A DNA stretch of 64,000 bases from G965220305 sp965220305 (GTDB taxonomy: Bacteria; Chloroflexota; Dehalococcoidia; Lucifugimonadales; UBA3495): assembly GCA_965220305.1 (NCBI GenBank), contig OZ244817.1:310001-374000 (forward strand), in the 5' to 3' direction. Both the position numbers and the translations under genes were made by a program. The first letter of the stretch is position 1. Each line of letters opens with the position of its first letter. Below the pieces are notes generated by a model that saw only the letters and a list, made by a program, of their open reading frames with translations, was not told the origin of the DNA and made no database searches. Positions 24,157 to 33,014 of this stretch are shown here, piece after piece.

Positions 24157-25188
24157 CTATAAAACCCGCGCTGAGGTAATGCGCGACCCCCAGCCGGGAA
24201 TAAACAGGGAGTGGCGACCCGGCCCGCCAGCTACGATGATATGTATGTCCTCGGCACGGCGTACCACAGGTACCAGGGCGTCAGGGTCGTCCCGGTCGAT
24301 CCAGCGGGGCCAAAGGCTGTTGCGGTGGACCTGCTTTCCGTGTATGCCGCCGAGGGCCAACACGCTTATGGGTTGCCGGGCGTGCTCGAACAGGAAGGCC
24401 CGCACATCGTTCTTGCTCCACCCGGCGTCGTGAATAATCCTGGCATGTTCCGGCCCGAGAGCCAGCAGCACATCCCCCATTACGTGGATGTTGTTGCAGC
24501 CGGGGATGGCCATTGATAGTGCGAAGGTCAGCAGCAAGTCCCGTGGGTTATCGGCGCCGTGGTTGTTCAAGTTGTGGGGAGCCTCTGCCGGATGGACCGA
24601 CACCACTGACTCTTCGGGGTAGTAGCCTTCTTCCACGTGGTAGGGCTCCCACGGGTTCTCCTCTTCGTTCTCCGCCAGGCAGTAAGAGAATTTCCCCGGG
24701 TGCCCGAAGGTAGCCTGGTCTTCGTCACCGGGAATGGCCCCACCCAGGTTGGTCAACACCAGCTTGACCGCCCGGCCTATGGTAGCGTTGGCCCGGTTGC
24801 CCTGACCCAGACAGTTTGCGCCCCAGTTCATGCCCAGGTGGGCTGCCACCGGCCCGTTGACCACCACCAGCGGCGTGGCGATGTGGGTGGAGCACTGCAC
24901 CGAAGCCAGGTTGAAACGAGGTCGCAACAGGGCTTCCACCGCCGCAATTACCACTGGCAGGTACTCCGGCAGGCAACCGGACATAACGGCGTTGATGGCA
25001 ATCTTTTCGACAGTAGCCCGTCCACCCTTGGGCGGGACCTCCCCTATGAGTTCGTCGGGTGGGCGGTCTATGGCGTCCAAGAACCGGCGCACCCTACCTT
25101 CCGTCGGCGGGACCACCGGCAAGCCGTCGGTCCATCCAGCCTCATAAGCCAACTCGATGGCGTCTTCCAGGTCACTCGTTGGTAGCAA
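24157..25188 (-). CDS. GWTDGLP-family protein, partner of UGSC selenoprotein (copy 2)
   Basis: 343 residues, same family as 7495-8565 and 49052-50122. Landmarks: GWTDGLPVVPPTEGRV at ~18, INAVMSGCLPEY with Cys72, VVNGPVAAHLGMN, RANATIGRAVKLVLTN, HPGKFSYCLAENEEENPWEPYHVEEG and a C-terminal VAGGPGRHSLFIPGWGSR. The block NEExxPWEPxHVE is shared with copy 3 but not copy 1. The start is TTG at 25188 behind AAGGAAA. It is followed at 81 nt by its selenoprotein; the cyclase-family gene lies 151 nt upstream on the same strand and may share the transcript. Function unknown. Confidence 0.8.
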   Translation of the reverse strand: MLPTSDLEDAIELAYEAGWTDGLPVVPPTEGRVRRFLDAIDRPPDELIGEVPPKGGRATVEKIAINAVMSGCLPEYLPVVIAAVEALLRPRFNLASVQCSTHIATPLVVVNGPVAAHLGMNWGANCLGQGNRANATIGRAVKLVLTNLGGAIPGDEDQATFGHPGKFSYCLAENEEENPWEPYHVEEGYYPEESVVSVHPAEAPHNLNNHGADNPRDLLLTFALSMAIPGCNNIHVMGDVLLALGPEHARIIHDAGWSKNDVRAFLFEHARQPISVLALGGIHGKQVHRNSLWPRWIDRDDPDALVPVVRRAEDIHIIVAGGPGRHSLFIPGWGSRITSARVL

Positions 25189-25339
25189 TTATGGTTTCCT
25201 TCTCGGGTTGGATTGAGCCAACTATTTGCACAGCTTCCGCTGACTTGAATTCCATAACGGTGGGCTGTAGTGGGACCCCACTTAACGTGGTCCCAAACTC
25301 GGCCAACCCACTCCCCTTTGATTCCGTAAGAGTCAGTTG

Positions 25340-26275
25340 CTAGAATACCGCCAGAGGGTTGACCGGAGAGCCGGTGGCATTTTGGAAACGCAAGGGCGCC
25401 ACCATGAACATAAAGTCCCAGCGGCCTAGTCTTTCGCAAGTCTGGGCCAGTTCCTCGAAGTTGGCGGCGTCAATGAGCCACAGACCCATGCCCACGATTC
25501 CCACGCGGTGGATGGGCAGACCTACCTGCGGATAATCGCTGGGGGCCACATCCCAGGAGGCGTCGGCGGTGATGATGGACACTCCCCTTTCGTGCAGCCA
25601 GGGCAGGGTTTCGGCATGGAGCCCGGGGCGACCCTCGGCGGCGGTGGGAGGGCCAACTTCCAGCCTCCGCTTGTACCAGCCCAAGCGGACACATAGGGCG
25701 TCGCCCTCCTCGACCTTGACGCCGTGGGCCGCTTCCGCCGCCTCCAAGTCTGCGGTATACACAGGTTCCCCGGCGTCCAACCAGTCCTTACCCTTGACTT
25801 TGGCGATGTCCAGCAGCACCCCACGAGTGACCACGCCATTTTGGGCCTTGTCGATGTCCCCGGCGGTAGCCTTCTGTTGGGCGTTGACCAGCGAGGCGGC
25901 CTTGCCGTTGTACATCTTACCGTTCCAGAACTGATGACACAGGCTGTCCAGGTGGGTTACGGTCAGACCATGAAAAGACAGGCCAATAAAATCGGAGGAA
26001 CCGCCCGGTCCTTCGCTGGGCGCCGACTCTCCCGTATTAATCATGTAGTGAAGCGGCGGGATTGACGTAACGTCGGGAGCAATCTCGGGAATGATGAGCC
26101 GGGAGCAGGTGACGCTGGTACCCTCTTTCACCAGCGCCGCGGCCTGGGCGCGCTTGGCGGGAGTAATCAGGTTCAGGGTGCCCAACTCGTCGTCGGGCCC
26201 CCACCGGCCCCAGTTACTCAGTGAACTCATGTACCCCAGAACTTCCTCTTCCGATGGAATACGCGGTGCCGTCAT
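25340..26275 (-). CDS. Cyclase-family (kynurenine formamidase-like) protein
   Basis: 311 residues of the cyclase family, metal-dependent hydrolases with the motif HxGTHxDxxxH. Here the segment is GLSFHGLTVTHLDSLCHQFWNGKMYNG, which keeps His and Asp but replaces GTH by VTH. Other blocks: DELGTLNLITPAKRAQAA near the N-terminus, ARGV-like TRGVLLDIAKVKGKDWL and VRLGWYK. Such proteins hydrolyse amides or lactones. The ATG at 26275 has GGAGG. It lies upstream of selenoprotein module 2 in the same orientation; whether it acts with it is unknown. Confidence 0.82.
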   Translation of the reverse strand: MTAPRIPSEEEVLGYMSSLSNWGRWGPDDELGTLNLITPAKRAQAAALVKEGTSVTCSRLIIPEIAPDVTSIPPLHYMINTGESAPSEGPGGSSDFIGLSFHGLTVTHLDSLCHQFWNGKMYNGKAASLVNAQQKATAGDIDKAQNGVVTRGVLLDIAKVKGKDWLDAGEPVYTADLEAAEAAHGVKVEEGDALCVRLGWYKRRLEVGPPTAAEGRPGLHAETLPWLHERGVSIITADASWDVAPSDYPQVGLPIHRVGIVGMGLWLIDAANFEELAQTCERLGRWDFMFMVAPLRFQNATGSPVNPLAVF

Positions 26276-26492
26276 CGCTGCCTCCGTCTACCAAAGTTGA
26301 TTTTGCCCGCACCTGGATTTGAAGCCTTTTAAAAGTTTCCATTGCCCAGCCAAAGCCCGCGCGGCCTTACCGATAAGCGGTCAGTCCCTTTGGGCCAACG
26401 GCTTATACCGTGCTTCCCGGGATAGTCCCCACTACCAATATATTAAGCCCTAGTTACCTATTGAAAGGGAGCAAGACCGATGGTTCCACCGT

Positions 26493-28430
26493 TCAAAGAT
26501 TCTCAATCTGGATTTGCTCCACCGGGTCCGCTAGCTCAAAGCCAAACACCCGGGAGTAGAAGTACAGCTCGGCGTCCAGCGCCCGCTTGATGTTTTCCGC
26601 CCTTCGGAAGCCGTGCTGTTCTCCCTCAAAGGACAGGTAGGCCGTGGGCAGGCCTTTTTCTCGCACCGCCTGGTACATTCTCTCCGATTGGTCCGGCGGC
26701 ACGATCCGGTCCTCCATGCCTTGGAATAGTATCAGCGGGCAGTCCAGTTGCTCAGTAAAGTTTATGGGGGACCGGGCCAGATACAGGTCACGCCGTTCCG
26801 GGTATCTGCCGATCAACCGGTCCAGATAACGAGACTCGAACTTGTGGGTATCTCTAGCCAGGGCTTCCAGGTCGCTGACACCGTAATAGCTGGCCCCAGC
26901 GGCAAAGACATCCCGAAAGGCCAGCGCCGCCAGGGTAGTGTAGCCGCCGGCGCTGCCCCCATCGATGGCCAGGCGGTTTTCGTCAACCCAGCCCTGGGAC
27001 ACCAGGTATCGGGCCGCGTTCACGCAGTCGTCCACGTCAACAACGCCCCACCGCCCCTCCAAACGTTTCCGGTACTCCCTTCCGAAACCGACGCTGCCCC
27101 CGTAATTCACGTCTACCAAGGCAAACCCTCGGCTGGTCCAGTATTGAATCAGCAAGTCCAGACCAGCCGAAGCGGCCCCGGTGGGTCCTCCGTGACTCTT
27201 AACCAGCAGGGGAGGTCTTTCTTCCGAGGACAGGACATAATCTCGATTGCGGGGAGGATAGTAAAAGGCATGGGCGGTCTTTCCCTCTTCAGTGGGGAAC
27301 TCGATGGCCTGGGGCGCGGAGATGTACCCCGGCTCTACCTCGACGGCCACCGACCGGCGCAATACCTGGGCTTCCCGGCTCTCTAGGTCCAGGCTGATGA
27401 GGGACATGGGTTGGGTGGATGACGCCGCAACGAACAGAACCCTTCCTGGCGCGACTTTCAGGTCTCCCCGCCCCATCTCGGTGTAGGGAGTTTCCAGGGG
27501 GGTGCGTTCCCCGGTCAACGAGTCCAACAGGCCCAATCCCCACTCTCCCCGCTCATTGTAGGAGCAAACTATCTGGTTCTCCGATTGGAAACCGTAGGTA
27601 GCAGCCCCGAAAACCCATTGGGGGCGGCTGAATTCCGCCTCCGCCGGAAACAGCGGCTCCACCTGTCCATGTTGCCATCGGTAGAGGTTCCACCAGCCGC
27701 TACGGTCAGAAACGAAGTGCAACACCCCCTCGGGGGACCACTCCGGTTGGGCGATGGACTCTTCCAGGCCGCCGCATACCTTGCTAGCCGAGGTCAACGA
27801 ACCTTCGGCGCTGACCTCGGCAACCCAGAGTTCGGTGCCGTCCCAGGGCATGTTGGGGTGGTTCCAGGTAAGCCAGGCCAGCGTCGAGCCATCGGGGCTG
27901 AGGCGGGGAAAGGAGTAGAAGTCGTTGCCGGAAACCAGGACCTGGGATTCTCCCCGTCCGCTGGCATCGATGGCAACCAGGGAATTTATCGGTTCATCGT
28001 TCCCGCTGGAGTGGTCTTCCCGCACACAGACGAGCCGGGCCCTGGAATCGTCGACGATGCAGTCAGCGTGGCGGTGCTCCCGATCCGGGGTGATGGCAAA
28101 GGGGTCATCCCCGGGGTCCTTCCGATACAACCGTTGGTCGTCGAAGTTGGTGAAAAACACCACCCCGTTGGACACGGTGAACGCTCCGCCGCCGTACTCG
28201 TGCACCCGGGAGCGAGCATTGAAGGGCGGGGGGATAACATCCCCAACTTCGCCGCTGGGACTTCGCTGGCAAATGACGTGTCGCCCCCCTTCCGACGGGC
28301 GCATCTCCACCCAATAAGTATCCCCTCGGTCTAGGGCAATCTGCCCCAGCCCGATTGACTCGGAAATTATTAGGTCGGAGGTGATGGGGGACTTCCACGA
28401 ACCGAATGGGGAGGACTGGGCAGCAGTCAC
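26493..28430 (-). CDS. S9-family (prolyl oligopeptidase-type) peptidase
   Basis: 645 residues. The N-terminal ~380 form a beta-propeller with WD40/TolB-like blades (FPRLSPDGSTLAWLTW, QPEWSPEGVLHFVSDRSGWWNLY). The C-terminal alpha/beta-hydrolase has the catalytic triad Ser493 in DGGSAGGY, Asp574 in GMEDRIVPP and His606 in EGEQHGFR. It cleaves short peptides or acyl-peptides in the cytoplasm; no signal peptide is seen. GTG start at 28430. No operon partner is evident. Confidence 0.9.
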   Translation of the reverse strand: MTAAQSSPFGSWKSPITSDLIISESIGLGQIALDRGDTYWVEMRPSEGGRHVICQRSPSGEVGDVIPPPFNARSRVHEYGGGAFTVSNGVVFFTNFDDQRLYRKDPGDDPFAITPDREHRHADCIVDDSRARLVCVREDHSSGNDEPINSLVAIDASGRGESQVLVSGNDFYSFPRLSPDGSTLAWLTWNHPNMPWDGTELWVAEVSAEGSLTSASKVCGGLEESIAQPEWSPEGVLHFVSDRSGWWNLYRWQHGQVEPLFPAEAEFSRPQWVFGAATYGFQSENQIVCSYNERGEWGLGLLDSLTGERTPLETPYTEMGRGDLKVAPGRVLFVAASSTQPMSLISLDLESREAQVLRRSVAVEVEPGYISAPQAIEFPTEEGKTAHAFYYPPRNRDYVLSSEERPPLLVKSHGGPTGAASAGLDLLIQYWTSRGFALVDVNYGGSVGFGREYRKRLEGRWGVVDVDDCVNAARYLVSQGWVDENRLAIDGGSAGGYTTLAALAFRDVFAAGASYYGVSDLEALARDTHKFESRYLDRLIGRYPERRDLYLARSPINFTEQLDCPLILFQGMEDRIVPPDQSERMYQAVREKGLPTAYLSFEGEQHGFRRAENIKRALDAELYFYSRVFGFELADPVEQIQIENL

Positions 28431-28681
28431 TGGCGAACTCCGTGACTCTTCTTCACTGTCGGGAAGGCGGGTTGGCTACAAAATGGGGAAGGCCATTTTG
28501 GCTATGGATTGATTGTAGCGGCGCGGGTACTGCTGTCAAGGGCAACCATTCCAGACGGGGCCCGCCCGGGCGTAACCGAAGGAACAGCTAAATGGGGAGA
28601 GGGAGAGCGAGGGACTGGGGTTGAAACGCCAAACACGCCCAAAGGCCATTGGGGGGCCTTTCATCATGGGTCGCAGCCAAA
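28431..28681. other. Intergenic region without a gene
   Basis: Lies between the S9 peptidase start and the terminator of the small HTH gene. I see no ORF, RNA gene or repeat. It should hold the S9 peptidase promoter. Confidence 0.35.
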
Positions 28682-28722
28682 AAAGAGGAAGCCCCGGGGA
28701 AGGTTAACATAAGCCCGGGGCT
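28682..28722 (-). terminator. Rho-independent terminator of the small HTH gene
   Basis: A 9-bp stem (AGCCCCGGG/CCCGGGGCT) with a 15-nt loop. On the minus strand it is followed by TCCTCTTTTTT, a proper U-run. It lies about 54 nt past the stop of the HTH gene. Confidence 0.8.
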
Positions 28723-28775
28723 GCTGGTCGCAAAAAGATACTAACTCAACTGAAGCGGGTGCTAACCCAGGAAGA

Positions 28776-29000
28776 CTAGCTTGCGCGCTTGACCTCCAGG
28801 GTTTCACCCGGGGCAAGGGCAACCCGCCGCACGCTAATGCCCAGTTTCAGCAGCCAGTAACCCAGGGTGGCCTTACTGACACCCAGCTCGTCGGCGGTGG
28901 CCGACAGACCCTTCTCGTTGACCATCTCCGGGAGGAGCCGCTCCAGCGTCCGCTGGTAATCGTTCTCTACCCGCTGCATCAGTTTCGTCTTTCTGGCCAA
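28776..29000 (-). CDS. Small helix-turn-helix protein
   Basis: 74 residues, basic at the N-terminus (MARKTKLMQRVENDY). A clear HTH follows: GLSATADELGVSKATLGYWLLKLGI, with the recognition helix around KATLGYWLLKL. It is probably a DNA-binding regulator; the target is unknown. The start is TTG at 29000 with AGGAGG at 8 nt. The region upstream is strongly AT-rich, unlike the rest of the window, and the gene has its own terminator, so it is an independent unit. The divergent DedA gene is a possible target. Confidence 0.75.
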   Translation of the reverse strand: MARKTKLMQRVENDYQRTLERLLPEMVNEKGLSATADELGVSKATLGYWLLKLGISVRRVALAPGETLEVKRAS

Positions 29001-29186
29001 AATGTACTCCTCCTACTTGAAGTACTTACCTGTTAGGATGATGCGTACCAGAATATCAGCCTTTATGTCTTTTGTCAATAATTAGCTATTTTTATTTTTA
29101 TACTATTTTAAGAAATAAATAGAACACTAAAATTAGCTACGAATCGCCGTTTGACCGTATTCAAGACCCTCTGCTAACCTGACGGT
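29001..29186. promoter_or_regulatory. AT-rich divergent promoter region (HTH gene / dedA)
   Basis: From about 29041 to 29145 the A+T content is very high (TATTTTTATTTTTATACTA and similar), against roughly 40% in the surroundings. The octamer ATTAGCTA occurs twice, near 29080 and 29134, as a direct repeat about 54 nt apart, a candidate operator for the neighbouring HTH protein. The DedA start has almost no ribosome-binding site. Confidence 0.5.
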
Positions 29187-29861
29187 ATGGAAGCCCTTGA
29201 AACCGCGCTCCTCCAGTTCATTGCCAGGGTCTACGAAGGCATGGGCTGGCCTGGCGTAGTCCTTTTGATGGCGGTGGAGAACACCGGCGTTCCCCTTCCC
29301 AGCGAACCCATCATGATGTTCGCGGGATGGCTCTTGGTCCAGTCCAAGGGCCTGTCGGCCTGGTGGGTGCTGCCGGCGGGGGTTTTTGGCGCGGTGGGCA
29401 GCCTCCTGGGAGCGTGGTTCCTCTATGGGATAGGCCGAAAGGGTGGCCGTCCCCTCCTGCTGCGCTACGGTAAATATGTACTAGTGTACAACGAAGATGT
29501 AGTGCAGGCCGAAGCCTGGTTTCAGAAATATGGCGGTTGGGCCGTGTTTCTAGGCCGGCTGCTACCCCTGGTTCGTACCCTGGTGAGTGTTCCGGCAGGC
29601 GTAGCTAGGATGAACTTCTGGCGGTTCTCTGTGTACACTTTCGCCGGTTCCTTTTTGTGGAATGGCTTCCTGGCCTACGCCGGGTTCCTGTTGGGGGAAA
29701 ATTGGGAGCAACTGCGGGAGTACACTCGGCCATTCGACATACCGATTCTAGTCCTACTGGTAATCCTGGCCGCCTGGGTAATATTCCGGCGGTTGCGGAC
29801 CCTGAGGGACCGTAGCCGGGCATCCGGCGGACCCTCCGGCAGTGGCAGCGAAAGAGATTAG
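29187..29861 (+). CDS. DedA-family membrane protein
   Basis: 224 residues, SNARE-associated/VTT (DedA) fold. The family signature ENTGVPLPSEPIMMFAG is near the N-terminus. FLGRLLPLVRTLVSVPAGVARMNFWRFSVYTFAGSFLWN contains the conserved FGR-like segment and an internal re-entrant region, and a C-terminal helix IPILVLLVILAAWVIF is followed by a basic tail. DedA proteins flip or transport lipids such as undecaprenyl phosphate. The start ATG at 29187 is close to leaderless. The downstream gene starts 97 nt later. Confidence 0.88.
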   Translation: MEALETALLQFIARVYEGMGWPGVVLLMAVENTGVPLPSEPIMMFAGWLLVQSKGLSAWWVLPAGVFGAVGSLLGAWFLYGIGRKGGRPLLLRYGKYVLVYNEDVVQAEAWFQKYGGWAVFLGRLLPLVRTLVSVPAGVARMNFWRFSVYTFAGSFLWNGFLAYAGFLLGENWEQLREYTRPFDIPILVLLVILAAWVIFRRLRTLRDRSRASGGPSGSGSERD

Positions 29862-29958
29862 CCGGAAATTCCAATGAAAGCGCGACATCTGGCCTCGGAG
29901 CTAAGCTCCAATTTCCCCCGACGCCGTAACTCCCAAACCTGTAGGAGACCAAACAATT

Positions 29959-30966
29959 ATGAGAAGACAGGCGAATGAGCAGCCCACCCTGCGGGACGTG
30001 TACGAAGCCAAAAAGACCATTGCCCCGTATATCTCCCCTACTCCTTTACACTATTCGGCTGGACTCAGCGAGGTTTTGGAAGCCGAAGTGTATCTGAAGC
30101 ACGATGACTACCTACCCCTGGGCGCATTCAAGGCCCGGGGAGGCATCAACTTGTTGGCTCACCTGAGCCCCGAGGAACGGCAACGGGGGGTGATTACCGC
30201 CTCCACCGGCAACCACGGCCAGTCGGTCGCCTATGCTTGCGGGCTCTTTGGCACCCGGGCCTTCATCGGCGTGCCCCAGGGGGCCAACCCCCTCAAAGTG
30301 GCCGCCATCCAGGCCCTGGGCGCTGAGGTAATCGCTTACGGGGAGAACTTCGACGAGGCCAGGGCGCATTGCGAAGGGCTGGCGGTCGAAGAGGGCTATC
30401 GTTACGTTCACGCCGCCAACGAGCCCCTGCTCATAGCCGGTGTAGCCACCCAGGCATTGGAGGTCATCGAGGACCTGCCCGACGTTGAGGCTATCGTCAT
30501 GCCCCTGGGCGGAGGCAGCGGAGTAGCCGGAGCTTGCATTGTTGCCAAGACGGTGGACCCCGCGATCCAGGTATTCGCGGTGCAGGCGGCAGCGGCCCCG
30601 GGGGGCTTTCTCTCCTGGCAGCAAGGCCAGTTGGTGGAGGCGCCCATGAACACCTTTGCCGAGGGACTGGCCACCGTCACCGGCTACGAATTGCCCCAGT
30701 CCATCATTCGACACCGCCTAGACGACTTCGTCCTGGTCAGCGACGACGAGATACGTTGGGCCATTGGACTGTTGATTGAGAAGGCTCACACCCTGGCAGA
30801 GGGCGCCGGAGCTGCGGCCACAGCGGGAGCGGTAAAGCTAAAGGAGAGACTGTCAGGTAAAAAGGTATCGATTACTGTTAGTGGCGCGAACACTACCCTT
30901 GAGCAATTGGTGAGCGCAATAAGCGTGTACCAAACCAAGTCGTTGGAACAGGTGTTGACCAGGTAA
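29959..30966 (+). CDS. PLP-dependent threonine/serine dehydratase-type enzyme
   Basis: 335 residues, fold type II PLP enzyme. The PLP Lys is K58 in AFKARGG, the substrate loop is STGNHGQS, and the phosphate loop is GGGSGVAGA. Length and lack of a C-terminal ACT domain fit the catabolic threonine dehydratase/serine racemase group. It deaminates threonine or serine to a 2-keto acid. The alternative, a diaminopropionate or related lyase, cannot be excluded. The ATG at 29959 has TAGGAG at 11 nt. It converges on the HypE-like gene. Confidence 0.85.
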   Translation: MRRQANEQPTLRDVYEAKKTIAPYISPTPLHYSAGLSEVLEAEVYLKHDDYLPLGAFKARGGINLLAHLSPEERQRGVITASTGNHGQSVAYACGLFGTRAFIGVPQGANPLKVAAIQALGAEVIAYGENFDEARAHCEGLAVEEGYRYVHAANEPLLIAGVATQALEVIEDLPDVEAIVMPLGGGSGVAGACIVAKTVDPAIQVFAVQAAAAPGGFLSWQQGQLVEAPMNTFAEGLATVTGYELPQSIIRHRLDDFVLVSDDEIRWAIGLLIEKAHTLAEGAGAAATAGAVKLKERLSGKKVSITVSGANTTLEQLVSAISVYQTKSLEQVLTR

Positions 30967-31003
30967 TGTAGTAGCGAGAGAGGGTACTACCCCACTCGGG
31001 AAG

Positions 31004-32014
31004 CTACCTAGACTCACTAAAGTAACGGGCCAGTTCGTCCCGAGAGAATTCAGGGAGGGGGGTTTCGCCCTGATACCCAATCATCTGGAAACCCTCCTCT
31101 GTTGCCAGCATCTGACCAATCTCCCATCCCACTATTCCTTCTCTCGCCAGGGCCGACAGCAATGCCGGCACCTCTCCGGCAGCTAGGGTAATCAGTAGCG
31201 AGCCCGACGCCAGCAGCCCCAGCGGGTCCAAGCGCAGGGCCTCACAAATGTACTGGCATTCCGGGAGGATCGGAATGCTCCCCTCCTCTATTCCCACTCC
31301 AAGGCCCGAGGCTAGCCCCACTTCCCGCAGCCCGGTAACCAGCCCTCCTTCCGTGGGATCATGCAGGGAATGGACCTGCACCGCCGCGCAAGCAATTCCG
31401 GCTTCGTGTACTACACTTATTCCCGGGGTAGTTAAAAGTGTACTAGCTTGATCGACGGTCTCCTTGGGTACGCCAAGTTGCAGCAAGCTATCCCTACGCT
31501 CCCTCGCCAGCAGGGCCGTTCCCTCGATGGCGATGCCCTTGGTAACAACAATGCTGTCCCCCTCCTGCGCCCCGCCGGTACGTACCAGGCTACCGGGGGT
31601 TGCCTCGCCCAGCATGGTCCCAGCGACCAGGGGGCGGTCAATACCGTAAGTAACCTCGCTATGACCTCCAACCAGGGTTACCTGTAGGGATTCGCAGGCG
31701 GTGATAATCTGGTCGAATATATCCTCAGCCTGGGTTTCCGGGAAATGCTCGGGCACTAACAGGGTCGCCAAGAACCATCGGGGGGTGCCTCCGGCGCAGG
31801 CAATGTCGTTGGCGTTGACCTGTACCGAATACCAGCCAATCTGGTCAGTGGCGAAAGTTATGGGATCGCTCTTGGCAATCAGGAGGCGCCCGTCAAAATC
31901 AATAGCGGCGGCGTCTTCACCTATGCTAGGCCCCAATACCAGCCTGGGGTCTGTCGCTGGGCGCTTGGCCAGCAATCGCTGCATCAACGCGGTGGGAAAC
32001 TTACCGATTTGCAA
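31004..32014 (-). CDS. AIR synthase-related (HypE-like) protein
   Basis: 336 residues of the PurM/HypE/SelD superfamily. The N-terminal part has GPSIGEDAAAIDFDGRLLIAKSDPITFA, a strand-turn with NANDIACAGG, and GGHSEVT; the C-terminal half resembles HypE (HDPTEGGLVTGLREVGLASG). The N-terminal Cys/Sec loop of selenophosphate synthetase is missing, so it is not SelD. HypE-type proteins form an ATP-dependent thiocarboxamide for hydrogenase cofactor synthesis, but the C-terminal Cys of true HypE is not seen and no hydrogenase genes are near. TTG start at 32014 behind an excellent AGGAGGTGATGG. Role unknown. Confidence 0.75.
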   Translation of the reverse strand: MQIGKFPTALMQRLLAKRPATDPRLVLGPSIGEDAAAIDFDGRLLIAKSDPITFATDQIGWYSVQVNANDIACAGGTPRWFLATLLVPEHFPETQAEDIFDQIITACESLQVTLVGGHSEVTYGIDRPLVAGTMLGEATPGSLVRTGGAQEGDSIVVTKGIAIEGTALLARERRDSLLQLGVPKETVDQASTLLTTPGISVVHEAGIACAAVQVHSLHDPTEGGLVTGLREVGLASGLGVGIEEGSIPILPECQYICEALRLDPLGLLASGSLLITLAAGEVPALLSALAREGIVGWEIGQMLATEEGFQMIGYQGETPLPEFSRDELARYFSESR

Positions 32015-32677
32015 CCATCACCTCCTTAGACCTTGGCCCTAGGGCAATCGCATATAAGCAAAGAGCCTGCCCCGGCCTGCAACCGAGCGTAACCCATACC
32101 TGGCGAATTGGCCCAACAGTTGACCGAATTGTTGAATCAGGGGGCTGGATTCCCGCCTTCGCGAGAATGACGGGTCCCGCGCATTCCAATATGCGATTGC
32201 CCTGACCTTGGCCCCGACTAACTTGACTACGCTCGATACCGCCCTGTATTTACCGGCAGTTAGCGGCGATTCAAGCTGCGGCGGGGCCCGCGCCATCTAT
32301 TTAGGCCAACCCAGTCTATCATGTCCACCACCCGCTATCGGAAATCTACCCACGGCATCGGGGCACCGGAGAGTTGGTTGTCGGCCCAACCTGATTAGTC
32401 TCCACAAGTGCGGACAAGGAAGGCGGTCCCAGGCGAGAGGACAGGGGTTACAGGAAAGTCCAAAGGGGGCCGGTGCCACAATAGCGAATGGTGGCTCCAA
32501 GCTGCTGGCAAACCGTATGGTAATCAGTTTGAACCGAATTTGTTTCAGCCCCAGCGTTGTTTAGTTTCACCACTGAAAGGCTCTGACGAACTTGACCTGC
32601 GCTATTCACAGCCGTCGATATATGTGGTACACTTGGTGCACAAAAGCATTAATGGGTCAAGCTTTTGTTGCTTGTGT
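32015..32677. other. Long intergenic region upstream of tRNA-Glu
   Basis: No gene with coding character. It contains one REP-like palindrome at 32147-32173 (GGATTCCCGCCTTCGCGAGA, then ATGACGG). A stretch at about 32449-32460 reads ACAGGAAAGTCC, which recalls the conserved RNase P RNA block, but the rest of that RNA is not found and I do not call it. Confidence 0.4.
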
Positions 32678-32754
32678 GGCGCATTCGTCTAGCGGCCCAG
32701 GACACCGCCCTCTCAAGGCGGAGATCAGGGGTTCGAATCCCCTATGCGCTACCA
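32678..32754 (+). tRNA. tRNA-Glu (CTC)
   Basis: Acceptor GGCGCAT pairs with ATGCGCT (one G-U), D-arm TCTAGCGGCCCAGGA, anticodon stem CCGCC/GGCGG with loop CTCTCAA, hence anticodon CTC (Glu). T-arm AGGGG-TTCGAAT-CCCCT. CCA is encoded at 32752-32754. Confidence 0.93.
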
Positions 32755-33014
32755 GCCTTGTCCCTCTCCTTTTCCAAGCAAACACCACCTCAAGCGTCTT
32801 TTCTTTCCCCTTTGTTCTGTGCCTATTTCCATCCCGGCCAGACGTTCCGGCATGCCATTTCCTTCTTGCCCTCATGCGCTCCAGCGGGAATATTTGGGGA
32901 ACTCCTTTGCCGTTGCCCTTTCCCTTCTCTTGGTACCGCCAACCCAAAGCGAAGGTGAATAAATTGGTGGGCCCTGCCAATATGTCCACTGGGCCTGCGA
33001 TATAATAGGCCATC

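Noticed and set aside
31004..32014. Selenophosphate synthetase (SelD)
   Set aside because: The superfamily fits, but the N-terminal Cys/Sec loop and the Lys of SelD are absent and the C-terminal half is HypE-like.
32300..32600. Possible RNase P RNA
   Set aside because: Only a short ACAGGAAAGTCC-like block is seen; the other conserved blocks and the terminal pairing are missing.
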